Source of the DNA: Thalassobaculaceae bacterium
Lineage (GTDB): Bacteria > Pseudomonadota > Alphaproteobacteria > Thalassobaculales > Thalassobaculaceae
Reading direction: 5' to 3'
Assembly: GCA_029212785.1 (NCBI GenBank)
Contig: JARGOG010000001.1
Coordinates: 110,758 to 174,757, forward strand
Length of the DNA: 64,000 bases
The notes below the pieces were generated by a model. It did not search any database and was not told where the DNA came from. It saw only the letters and a program-made list of their open reading frames with translations. Positions within the stretch are counted from its first letter, which is position 1; the number at the start of each line of letters is the position of its first letter. Positions 53,347 through 61,650 of the stretch are shown here, piece after piece. Both the position numbers and the translations under genes were made by a program.

Positions 53347-53535
53347 GTCCGTCTCTCCTCGTGGGTTTAATGAGGTGACGAATTTGGTACAATTTTATTA
53401 GGATTGCCTTAACGATGGAATCGGCCTGTACCGGGAGGGATTCTGCCCTTCACGACGCCGTTCCGGGGCTACATTCGCGAAATGTCGATGCGGACAGACG
53501 CACCTGGGGCGCATGGCGCTCCGGAACCGGCGGTA

Positions 53536-54474
53536 TCAGCCGTAGTCGACCGGCGTGGCGTCGCGACCGTCGCGGTGCCACTGCCAGTAGGTATCCTTCA
53601 GGCGCGCGGAGACCGGGCCGGGGCGGTCGTTGGACAGGATCGTGCCGTCGATGCGCGAGGCGGGCATCACGCCGCCGGCGGTGGTCGATGTGAAGATCTC
53701 GTCGGCGTTGCGCAGTTCGTCCGCGGTGATCGCCCGGACCTCCCAGGCGATTCCGAGTTCGTCGCAGAGATCGAAGACGGTCTGGCGGGTGATGCCCTCG
53801 AGCGCCCCACGGTCGGGGGAGACGACCGCCCCGTCCTTCACCATGAAGACATTGAAGCCGGGCCCCTCGGTTACCAGACCGTCGGAGTCGAGCAGAATCG
53901 CATTGTCGGCACCGGCATCCTCAGCCTCGAACATGGCGCGAACCAGGTCGCCCCAGTGGAAGTTCTTGATGGTCGGGTCGACGCTTTCAGAGGCGATGCG
54001 CGGGGTCTTGGCGACGATCAGATGCGCTCCGCGTTCCTGCACGTCGGTCGGGATCACGTCGATCCATGGGATGGCATAGGCGTAGAACCGGTTCTGCATC
54101 AGGCTCGGCCGGCGGGGCATCCCGGGCAGAGGAACGCCGCGGGTGGCGATCATCGCCACATAGGCCTCGCGCAGCCCGGACAGGCGGACGCATTCGGTGA
54201 GGATGCCGGCGATCTCCGCGCGGTCATGCGGCAGCGTCATCCGCAATCCGGCGATCGACCGCTCGAACCGGGCGAGGTGATGATCGAGGCGGAAGAAGGC
54301 GCCGCCCCAGACATGGACCACGTCATAGGTCACGTCGGACTTGCCGAAGCCCCAGTCCATGATCGAGATCGACGCCTCACCTGCGGGCACGTAGCTGCCG
54401 TTGACGAAAGCGGCCCCCTTGGAGAAATCGGCGGCGGGGCCGCGGGCGGCGGATACCGGGGTCGGGTCGTTCAT
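53536..54474 (-). CDS. Class IV aminotransferase, branched-chain/D-amino acid transaminase-like (312 aa)
   Basis: A fold-type IV PLP enzyme with the lysine in SVDPTIKNFHWGDLVRAMFEAEDAGADNAILLDSDG (about residue 170) and the phosphate loop LVTEGPGFNVFMV. The opening SISIMDWGFGKSDVTYDVVHVWGG is typical of the BCAT/D-amino-acid-transaminase/aminodeoxychorismate-lyase group. The KNFHWGD pattern and the extra N-terminal residues are of the type seen in the less-studied BCAT-like subfamily. Substrate not fixed. Confidence 0.82.
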   Translation of the reverse strand: MNDPTPVSAARGPAADFSKGAAFVNGSYVPAGEASISIMDWGFGKSDVTYDVVHVWGGAFFRLDHHLARFERSIAGLRMTLPHDRAEIAGILTECVRLSGLREAYVAMIATRGVPLPGMPRRPSLMQNRFYAYAIPWIDVIPTDVQERGAHLIVAKTPRIASESVDPTIKNFHWGDLVRAMFEAEDAGADNAILLDSDGLVTEGPGFNVFMVKDGAVVSPDRGALEGITRQTVFDLCDELGIAWEVRAITADELRNADEIFTSTTAGGVMPASRIDGTILSNDRPGPVSARLKDTYWQWHRDGRDATPVDYG

Positions 54475-54641
54475 GGCGGAACCTCATGTGCGCTCGCCAC
54501 AGACTGCCTCCTTCATCGGACAAAGTCATGTCGCAGAGTGAGGCTCGCCTCCTGTGCCTCACGTTGCTGACCGGCCGTCGGTGAGGGTAAAAGGCTGAGA
54601 GCGTTGGACGCCGCTTCGAAGCAGGGATCGATCGACACCGA

Positions 54642-56207
54642 ATGCAAGCGACAGACCACTCCCTTGAGGCGGTGAAATCAGCGGTGATCCGCTCGCCGGA
54701 GGATGCGGCGGCGCTCGCGGGGTTCATGGCGGAGCCTGGCGACGATGCCTCCTGCCGGGTCGCGGCCTGGTTCCACAGATACCTGCGCCTGATCGCATGT
54801 GCGGGACCCGCGGACGCCCTGGCGGTGCGCCGGGCGCTGCAGTCCGCCGACGTGCTGAACCACCGGTCGATCGAGGCGATCGACCTGCCGGGCGTTCTGG
54901 CGGTGCCTGAAACCGCCGGGCTGATGGCGGCAATCCAGTATCTGATCCGAAACGATACCCACCCCGTTCTGGCCAAGGGCTACAGCCGGCGGCTGCCTCT
55001 CGCCGTGCGCGCCAGGATTGCCGTCATGGAGAATCCGATGCCGGCCCGGGTGTCCCATGCCTATGACATCATGAACCTGCGGCGCCTGGGCGCGAGCTGG
55101 CTGTGGCGCTGCGGATTTCTTGACGAGGCCAGGCGTCTGAATCAGGCGACCACCAGCTATCTGGAGCGCGTCCGGCCGGCGGTGAATGGCGACGTGCGGT
55201 ATCTGACGGACTCATGGACCTTCGCGATCGGCCACATCGTTATGCTGGCGCATCTCGCCTACGCCGTCCGTCACGGGATGACGACGTATGGCGGCTTGAA
55301 GATCTTTCAGGGCGCGGTCGCCAACAGGCCGTTGCTCGACATGGTCGACCGGCAGGTCGCTGCACTCGATATCGTTCCCGAGCAGGAGTGCCTTCCGGAA
55401 TCGCATCTGAGCACCGATTTGGAGGTTTTCGGCGATCGGCGTCTCAGTCATTTCGAATTCTATGAGCAGGTGCTCCAGGCGCATCCGCCCGACGGCGGCG
55501 CGCTTCTCAACGCGGAGCCGAGCCAGCACGCCCTCGTCGAACGTCTGTTGGCCGCATGCGGGTTGCCGACCGGGCGTCCGGTTGTGACGCTGCACAACCG
55601 GGAGGCCGGATTTCGGCGCTCACTCGAGGACGGCTCCCGCGACGCGGAGATCGGCAGTTTCCTTCCCGCCATCCGCCTGCTGGTCGCGCGGGGATACACG
55701 GTTGTGCGGCTCGGAGATGCCTCGATGACGCCGCTTCCACAGATCGACGGGGCTTTCGACTATGCCCATTCGCCGCACAAATCGGCGGAACTCGACGTCG
55801 CGCTGATCGCGACGGCGCGGTTCCATATCGGCTCCAGCTCCGGACTGTCCCTGGTCGCCATGCTGTTCGGGGTGCCGACGCTGTTCGTCAACTGGCATCC
55901 GATCCATCTGCTGCCCTTTGGCCGGCGAAACTGGATCGTGCTCAAGGGGTTGCGGGATCTGGCGGATGCGCGGCAACGCATTGCCGCCGCCGACTACCGA
56001 CGTTACGGGTCCTTTGCGCGGGCGGTGCTGGCCGATGAAGGGCTGGCACTCGAGGATTTGACCGCGGAACAGATCGAGGTGGCGGTGGAAGGGTTCCTGC
56101 GATCCTTGGAGACGCCCGACAATCCGGTGGGGTCGGCTAGGCTATGGGCGGCGTCGGACGTGGGTGAGTTGCTCGAACTGCCGCCCGATCAGGTGCGCGT
56201 CGGCTGA
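54642..56207 (+). CDS. TIGR04372-family putative glycosyltransferase (521 aa)
   Basis: The C-terminal part holds the TIGR04372 pattern: VVTLHNREAGFRR, FLPAIRLLVARGYTVVRLGDASM, DYAHSPHKSAELDVALIATARFHIGSSSGLSLVAMLFGVPTLFVNWHPIH. The fold resembles GT-B glycosyltransferases. The N-terminal ~280 residues are helical with no TM segment and unrecognised. It is an orphan: no other sugar or polysaccharide gene lies within 5 kb on either side other than the deacetylase at 47 kb. Substrate unknown. Confidence 0.78.
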   Translation: MQATDHSLEAVKSAVIRSPEDAAALAGFMAEPGDDASCRVAAWFHRYLRLIACAGPADALAVRRALQSADVLNHRSIEAIDLPGVLAVPETAGLMAAIQYLIRNDTHPVLAKGYSRRLPLAVRARIAVMENPMPARVSHAYDIMNLRRLGASWLWRCGFLDEARRLNQATTSYLERVRPAVNGDVRYLTDSWTFAIGHIVMLAHLAYAVRHGMTTYGGLKIFQGAVANRPLLDMVDRQVAALDIVPEQECLPESHLSTDLEVFGDRRLSHFEFYEQVLQAHPPDGGALLNAEPSQHALVERLLAACGLPTGRPVVTLHNREAGFRRSLEDGSRDAEIGSFLPAIRLLVARGYTVVRLGDASMTPLPQIDGAFDYAHSPHKSAELDVALIATARFHIGSSSGLSLVAMLFGVPTLFVNWHPIHLLPFGRRNWIVLKGLRDLADARQRIAAADYRRYGSFARAVLADEGLALEDLTAEQIEVAVEGFLRSLETPDNPVGSARLWAASDVGELLELPPDQVRVG

Positions 56208-56348
56208 GCCCGGATCGAGGGAGGCATGCGTCATTGGGGCCATTCAGTTGGCCGGCCATCTGCAGTAGGACTCTCCCCCAGAGATCAAGAAGCGATGCCC
56301 GCCGCCATCGACGGTCGGGCAAAGAAGAATTCATGGGAGGGTTTGGAC

Positions 56349-56873
56349 GTGCCGCAGGATCACATCACTGCCGAGGCGCTGGTCGATCGCGAGAAGATCA
56401 AGACGCTGAAGGCTCAATATTGCCGGTTCCTCGATACCAAGCAGTGGGAGCGTCTGCGCGGATTGTTTCTGGACGCGGCCACCTTCGAGGGCTTCGGCTC
56501 GGCGCCGACGGGGTCGACCGCGGCCCAGTTCGTCGCCGGCGCCAGCGCCCGGCTGCAGGACGCGCTGACGGTGCATCATTGCCATATGGCGGAGATAGCG
56601 TTCGCCGGCCCGGACCGGGCGCGGGCGGTGTGGGCGATGGTGGATGTGGTCGAGTTTCTCGACGGCAAGGAACCGATCGAAGCGCCGGGTGCCCGCGGCT
56701 TCACGGGCTTCGGCCATTATGAGGACGAATACCGGAGGGTCGACGGCGTCTGGAGATTCGCGTCCAAGCGCCTGTCGCGCATCCGGATCGACCCGATCGG
56801 GCACGATCAGGCGCCGGCGTTCACGAACCGGCTCAAGGCCCATGCCGACTGGGTCGGGTTCGGCGTTTCGTAA
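56349..56873 (+). CDS. SnoaL/NTF2-like protein (174 aa)
   Basis: The sequence EALVDREKIKTLKAQYCRFLDTKQWERLRGLFLDAATFEGFGSAP, then VHHCHMAEIAFAGPDRARAVWAMVDVVEFLDGK and ARGFTGFGHYEDEYRRVDGVWRFASKRLSRIRI, is the SnoaL-like/NTF2 cone fold (nuclear transport factor 2 family, often cyclase, isomerase or dehydratase). I prefer GTG 56349 with SD GGGAGG 7 nt upstream over the track ATG at 56226. Substrate unknown. Upstream neighbour is the glycosyltransferase. Confidence 0.75.
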   Translation: MPQDHITAEALVDREKIKTLKAQYCRFLDTKQWERLRGLFLDAATFEGFGSAPTGSTAAQFVAGASARLQDALTVHHCHMAEIAFAGPDRARAVWAMVDVVEFLDGKEPIEAPGARGFTGFGHYEDEYRRVDGVWRFASKRLSRIRIDPIGHDQAPAFTNRLKAHADWVGFGVS

Positions 56874-56896
56874 GCGGTTCGGGCGGTGGACGGGTA

Positions 56897-58474
56897 TCAG
56901 GGACTGGCATAGCTCGGTTGCGCCGGCAGCCAGCCGGAATTGGCCAGAACCCGGGCCGCCGGAAGGAAGACCGTCACGCAGGTGCCGACACCGAACTCGC
57001 TGTCCAGAACCAGCTCGCCACCATGCAGCTCGGTCATCCGGCGGGCCAAGGGCAGACCGAGCCCCGTGCCCTTGTGGATGTGGGTCGTCGGTCCTTCCGC
57101 GCGCCCGAACGGCTCGAGCACCTGCGACAGCTGATCGGCCGGGATACCCGCGCCGGTGTCCGAGATGCGAAAGGCGACCCTCGCATCCGGATCGATGCGG
57201 ACATCGATACGGACGTCGCCGCCCGACGACGTGTTCTTCACCGCATTGCTCAGCAGGTTGATCAGGATCTGCTGCATCTTGGTGGTGTCGAGCAGCAGGG
57301 TCAGGCCGTCATCGGCGATCGCGCTGTCGAGTTGAACTCCGCCTTCCTCGGCCAGCGGGCGGATGACACGCAGCGTTTCCGCCACCAGCGAGGCGATGTC
57401 GGTGGGGGCCTCGACCAGGGATTCCCGCCCGACCTCGATCCGGGCGATGTCGAGCAGGTCGTTGATCAGTTTGAGCAGATGCTGGCCGCTATACAGGATG
57501 TCGTCGGCGAATTCCTTGTAGCGGCCCGGCTCGATCTTGCCGAAAAGTTGCCGGCTCATGATTTCCGAGAAACCGATGATCGCGTTGAGCGGCGTGCGCA
57601 GTTCGTGGCTCATGGACCACAGGAACTGGGTCTTCGACTGGTTCGCCAGATCCGCCTGACGCATCGCGGTCTCCAGCTCGGAGGTCCGATCCTGCACCCG
57701 CAGCTCCAGCTCCTGGTTCAGGGCGGCGAGGGCGCTCTCCGATGTCTGGAGTCTCTGGTAGGATTGCCTTATCTGCCGTTCGCGCTCGGTTTCGGTCGTG
57801 ACGAGGCTGTTATAGGCATCGACCACGAGCCCGATCTCGTCGCGGCTGCCCCATTGCACCGTCTCGCGCTTCCCGGATCTGGCGGATCGCAGAATGGTAT
57901 CGGACAGCCGGTTCAACGGGCGCCAGATCAGGAACCGGTAGGAGACTCCGCCGGCAAGCACCGCCGCGAGGAAAGCCACCAGGATGCCGGAGACGCCGAG
58001 CATCACCTCCAGGCCGAGGGCCTCGGCCAGTTCCTTGTCCGTGAATCCGATCCGCAGCGTCCAGTCCCCCTGGTCGTCGATCGGGATGTCGACGTAATGG
58101 CCGGACTGCCCGCTCACACAGCCCTGGGCGGCTGGAATGGCGGACGCCACAGAACCGTCATTCCTCAGCTCCGCGCACAGGAAGGCCCGGTCGGAGGCGA
58201 GGGGCGCGAGAAGATCACGCGCCAGAGTCGGCTTGGCGTAAGCCTGGTGGCGGTCGATGGCGATCGCGGCACGGGCGGCGAGGTTTCCCACGCGCGCCGT
58301 CAGACTCGCGTTGTCGGCATGCCGGATATAGCTGAAGAGCAGCCACGCGCTGGGCAGGGTAATGATCAGGAACGTGATGCTGACGATGGCCAGAAACCGG
58401 ACATGAAGCCGCCGGGACCAGCGGGGCCGCGTCGGGCCTCGCGTATTTCCGCCAAGGGCCTCGGATCCGGTCAC
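56897..58474 (-). CDS. Sensor histidine kinase with HAMP domain, no receiver partner (525 aa)
   Basis: TM1 near residues 26-50 (FLAIVSITFLIITLPSAWLLFSYI), a ~130-residue periplasmic part, TM2 near 180-200, HAMP (RPLNRLSDTILRSARSGKRE), coiled coil, His[17 protein letters not shown] (His ~287) and HATPase DTGAGIP/GTGLGLPLARR. The GTG start overlaps the upstream small secreted-protein stop by 4 bp. No response regulator is adjacent. The periplasmic partner may be a ligand- or redox-sensing helper. Confidence 0.88.
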   Translation of the reverse strand: MTGSEALGGNTRGPTRPRWSRRLHVRFLAIVSITFLIITLPSAWLLFSYIRHADNASLTARVGNLAARAAIAIDRHQAYAKPTLARDLLAPLASDRAFLCAELRNDGSVASAIPAAQGCVSGQSGHYVDIPIDDQGDWTLRIGFTDKELAEALGLEVMLGVSGILVAFLAAVLAGGVSYRFLIWRPLNRLSDTILRSARSGKRETVQWGSRDEIGLVVDAYNSLVTTETERERQIRQSYQRLQTSESALAALNQELELRVQDRTSELETAMRQADLANQSKTQFLWSMSHELRTPLNAIIGFSEIMSRQLFGKIEPGRYKEFADDILYSGQHLLKLINDLLDIARIEVGRESLVEAPTDIASLVAETLRVIRPLAEEGGVQLDSAIADDGLTLLLDTTKMQQILINLLSNAVKNTSSGGDVRIDVRIDPDARVAFRISDTGAGIPADQLSQVLEPFGRAEGPTTHIHKGTGLGLPLARRMTELHGGELVLDSEFGVGTCVTVFLPAARVLANSGWLPAQPSYASP

Positions 58475-58875
58475 TTGAGCCTCGTCACCCGACCGCTGCC
58501 CATCAATTCCTTGAGAAGCGTGCGGTCGGCTACCGCCGTATGGAAGACCACGTAACTGCGGTCCTGCCGAGCCATGTAGTAGTCGATCGGAACGTTCTTC
58601 CCGTCTTCGTCACGGAAATCGAAGCACAGGACGAAGTGCTCGCCATAGGCGAGGATCATCGGGTGGGCCGTGACCGGATGGAGTTGACGGGCTTCGCCGC
58701 TCTCCCGGTCGATGTACAGCACCGCACCGTCCACCAGGACGCGGTCGATGTGCCGCTGCATCGCGGCTTGCAGTGCCGCCTGATCGTCAAGCGACAGGTT
58801 GGATTCGGCGTCGGCGGAGGGCGCAGCGAAACCGAGGGCCACAGCGAATAGGAGTACAGCCCATATGGACTTCAT
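58471..58875 (-). CDS. Small secreted protein coupled to a sensor kinase (134 aa)
   Basis: A clear Sec signal peptide (MKSIWAVLLFAVALGFAAPSADA) is followed by a ~110-residue mature domain: SLDDQAALQAAMQRHIDRVLVDGAVLYIDRESGEARQLHPVTAHPMILAYGEHFVLCFDFRDEDGKNVPIDYYMARQDRSYVVFHTAV. Its stop overlaps the kinase start by 4 bp, so the two are co-translated. It may bind the kinase's periplasmic domain. No family recognised. The mature part has a single Cys (FVLCFDF). Confidence 0.72.
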   Translation of the reverse strand: MKSIWAVLLFAVALGFAAPSADAESNLSLDDQAALQAAMQRHIDRVLVDGAVLYIDRESGEARQLHPVTAHPMILAYGEHFVLCFDFRDEDGKNVPIDYYMARQDRSYVVFHTAVADRTLLKELMGSGRVTRLK

Positions 58876-58985
58876 AAGTCATCACTCTTCACATGTCTCA
58901 AGGCGCTCCAGGTTAGAGGAAACGCTTTAAGAAACCGTGAAGTCGGCGCCGCTGTACGTCTTTCTATCCGACAGGGTTGTCCGGT

Positions 58986-60347
58986 CTACGCTTTGTTGGA
59001 TGTCAACATTCTCTGGATGGTGGTGACAAGGGCGTCCTCGGCAACCACCTCTTGTTCGCCGCTGGCCAGCGTCTTGACTTGCCAGGTGCCGGCGGCGAAC
59101 TCGTCCTCGCCGGCAACCAGCGCCAGCTTGAAGCCCTTGCGGTCGGCGTATTTGAACTGCTGACCGACCTTGCGTTGCTCGGTCGCGACCTCGGCGCCGA
59201 TGCCCGCCTTGCGCAGGATGCCGGCGATGGTCAGGTAGCGGTCGAGCTTGTCGGGATCGAGCACGGTGACCAGGACCGGCGCGGTCGTTCCCTGTTCGAC
59301 CGGCAGCAGGCCAGCCTCCATCAGGCGGCTCACCAGGCGGGTGAGGCCGATCGAGATGCCGACGCCCGGCAGCTTGCGGCTGGTGTAGAGGCCTGCCAGA
59401 TTCTCGTAACGCCCGCCGGAGCAGATACTGCCGATGGAGGGGTGGTCGACCAGCGTCGTCTCGTAGACCGTGCCGGTGTAATAGCTGAGGCCGCGCGCGA
59501 CGGAGAGGTCGAGGATGAAGGTCTCCGAGGTGAGCCCGAGACTGGCGGCGGCGCGGGCGACGGTGGTCAGTTCCGCCACCCCCTCCTTGTAGGTGTCGTT
59601 CAGGTTGTCGGCCGGTACCAGGGCGAGCAGTTTCCCGATCACCTCCTCCGCCGGTCCGCGCAGCGACACATAGGCCATGATCAGGTCGAGCTGCCTGTCG
59701 ACCAGCGTGTAGGTCTCAGCCAGTTCCTTGCGGATATCGTCCGGGCCGACCTTGTCGATCTTGTCGATCACCCGCATGGCATCGGCAATGGACTCCGTCG
59801 GAATGCCGGTGCCGGACAGGAAGCCTTCCAGAAGCTTGCGGTTGCTCATGCGGATCTGGAACGGCCCGATATTCATTTCCTTGAAGATGCCGTCGATGAT
59901 CGCCGGAATCTCGGCATCGTTGATCAGGCTCAGCGTCTGGTCGCCGACCACATCGATGTCGCACTGGATGAATTCGCGGTAGCGCCCGGCCTGCGCCCGC
60001 TCGCCGCGCCACACCGGCTGGATCTGGTAGCGGCGGAACGGGAAGACCAACTCGCCCGCGTGCTGGGCGACGAAGCGGGCCATCGGCACGGTGAGGTCGA
60101 AGCGCAGGGCGAAATCGGTGTCCTCGCCGCCATCGGCGACCCGGTGCACGCCATAGACCTGGCGGTCGACACTGTCGCCGCCTTCCTTGGCCAGTAGCAC
60201 CTCGCGCAGCTCGAAGGCGGGCGTGCTCAGCGGCACCGCACCGGCCAGTTCGAAATGCTTCTGCACGATCGCGACGCAGCGGTTGAAAGTGATCTGCTCG
60301 GCGGGCAGGAATTCCCGCAGGCCGCTGATGGAACGGGGGCGAATCAT
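58986..60347 (-). CDS. hisS: Histidyl-tRNA synthetase (453 aa)
   Basis: Class II synthetase. Motif 2 (FRRYQIQPVWRGERAQAGRYREFIQCDIDVVG), the His-specific ARGLSYYTGTVYE and motif 3 (LPGVGISIGLTRL) are intact. It charges tRNA-His with histidine in the cytoplasm. The opening RSISGLREFLPAEQITFNRC is the long N-terminal form. It lies upstream of the secreted-protein/kinase pair on the same strand, 110 bp away. Confidence 0.97.
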   Translation of the reverse strand: MIRPRSISGLREFLPAEQITFNRCVAIVQKHFELAGAVPLSTPAFELREVLLAKEGGDSVDRQVYGVHRVADGGEDTDFALRFDLTVPMARFVAQHAGELVFPFRRYQIQPVWRGERAQAGRYREFIQCDIDVVGDQTLSLINDAEIPAIIDGIFKEMNIGPFQIRMSNRKLLEGFLSGTGIPTESIADAMRVIDKIDKVGPDDIRKELAETYTLVDRQLDLIMAYVSLRGPAEEVIGKLLALVPADNLNDTYKEGVAELTTVARAAASLGLTSETFILDLSVARGLSYYTGTVYETTLVDHPSIGSICSGGRYENLAGLYTSRKLPGVGISIGLTRLVSRLMEAGLLPVEQGTTAPVLVTVLDPDKLDRYLTIAGILRKAGIGAEVATEQRKVGQQFKYADRKGFKLALVAGEDEFAAGTWQVKTLASGEQEVVAEDALVTTIQRMLTSNKA

Positions 60348-60472
60348 GGTCTGCCGCTTCCCTTGTCGCTGTGCGTGTCGGCGCTCGATTGCACGAAGGC
60401 CCTTGAACTAGAAGTTTGAGCGGGCGGGGGCAATAGCTGAATGGGGGAGTCCCAACGGCATAACTCCCTCAC

Positions 60473-60501
60473 CGTCATCCTGAATTAAGCACAGGATGAC
60501 G
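60473..60501. repeat. Intergenic palindrome, CGTCATCCTG family, copy A
   Basis: CGTCATCCTG (60473-60482) and CAGGATGACG (60492-60501) form a perfect 10-bp stem with a 9-nt loop, in the 325-bp gap between hisS and the second PhyH gene. The arm shares GTCATCC with copies B and C and with 20498 and 36632. The gap holds no gene I recognise. Confidence 0.75.
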
Positions 60502-60524
60502 AATTTGCGGTGACATTACATACG

Positions 60525-60550
60525 CCCGTCATCCCGGCTGGGATGACGGG
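60525..60550. repeat. Intergenic palindrome, CCCGTCATCCC family, copy B
   Basis: CCCGTCATCCC (60525-60535), loop GGCT, GGGATGACGGG (60540-60550): a perfect 11-bp stem-loop, 24 bp after copy A. Confidence 0.8.
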
Positions 60551-60672
60551 GGACGGAGGCTCGGGCGCAGCACTGGAGCGCGCAGCTCTTGATCGGCACG
60601 CAAGACGCGGCGATCATGTTGCGGTGCGGCAGGCCACACGGAAATGCCGATCAGAACGAGCCGGAGGTCTGC

Positions 60673-61506
60673 ATGCCGAAACTCCTCTCCGCCGTGCAGA
60701 TGGACGCCTATCACCGCGATGGGTTCCTGTCCCCCGTGACCGTCATGACGGAGGCGGAAGCCGCCGACTATCGCGCCCGGTTGGAGGCGGCGGAGGCGGC
60801 CTGGCCGGAGGCCATGCAGGGGGCGAACCGCAACAACGCGCATCTGAACCTCAGAGTACTGGATGAGCTGACCCACCACCCCAAGATCCTCGACGCGGTC
60901 GAAGACCTGCTGGGTCCCGACCTCCTGGTCTGCGGCACGGTTCTGTTCATCAAGGAACCGGGAGACCCGGGCTTCGTCAGCTGGCATCAGGACGCGAAAT
61001 ATATGGGGCTGGATCCCTATACGGACGCCACGACCATTTGGCTCGCCCTGTCCCCCGCGACGCTGGAAAGCGGTTGTATGCGCATGTCCCCCGGCAGCCA
61101 TGGGGCCGGGATGCGCGACCATGATGACACCTATCAGGAGACCAATATCCTGACACGCGGCCAGTCCGTCCATGACGTGGATGAAGCGGCAGCCGTCGAC
61201 ACCCCGCTCCGTCCCGGTCAGATGTCGATCCACAATCTGGCCGTGCTCCACGCCTCCTCTCCCAATCGCAGCAGCGACCGGCGGATCGGCTTTGCGGTGC
61301 AGAGCTACCTGAAACCAACGGTGCGCCAGACCCGTGGGGAGACCTTCGTACAGTTGGCGCGCGGCACCGACCCGAACCGGTACCTGCACCATATCGGGCG
61401 CCCCCGGACCGACATGGCACCCGAAGACGTGGCCATGCGCGAAAAGGTCAACGACCTCTGGTCCGATGTTCTCTACCACGGCGCGGACAAACGCCGCGAT
61501 TTCTGA
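60673..61506 (+). CDS. Phytanoyl-CoA dioxygenase (PhyH) family oxygenase, paralogue 2 (277 aa)
   Basis: Close relative of the oxygenase at 33847: HxD in GFVSWHQDAKYMGL (about residue 104), LESGCMRMSPGSH, the distal His in NLAVLHASSPN and the 2OG Arg in SSDRRIGFAVQSYL. SD GGAGG lies before ATG 60673; the track start was dropped. Substrate unknown. It stands alone between palindromic repeats, without its own LysR. Confidence 0.87.
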   Translation: MPKLLSAVQMDAYHRDGFLSPVTVMTEAEAADYRARLEAAEAAWPEAMQGANRNNAHLNLRVLDELTHHPKILDAVEDLLGPDLLVCGTVLFIKEPGDPGFVSWHQDAKYMGLDPYTDATTIWLALSPATLESGCMRMSPGSHGAGMRDHDDTYQETNILTRGQSVHDVDEAAAVDTPLRPGQMSIHNLAVLHASSPNRSSDRRIGFAVQSYLKPTVRQTRGETFVQLARGTDPNRYLHHIGRPRTDMAPEDVAMREKVNDLWSDVLYHGADKRRDF

Positions 61507-61531
61507 CGCCCGCCGATGGGGATCCTCTCCA

Positions 61532-61573
61532 CCCGTCATCCCGGCCGAGCGGCGCGACGGCCGGGATGACGGG
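61532..61573. repeat. Intergenic palindrome, CCCGTCATCCCGGCCG family, copy C
   Basis: CCCGTCATCCCGGCCG (61532-61547), 10-nt loop AGCGGCGCGA, CGGCCGGGATGACGGG (61558-61573): a perfect 16-bp stem, the longest copy. It lies 25 bp after the PhyH stop and 78 bp before the hyuB stop. It may also end transcription of both convergent genes. Confidence 0.85.
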
Positions 61574-61650
61574 CCTCGGAGGCGCTAGGGCCCGGGCAAC
61601 GCGGTGCGCTCGCGGGATGACAGGGGGCAGGGGTGGATGGTGGCGCCCGG

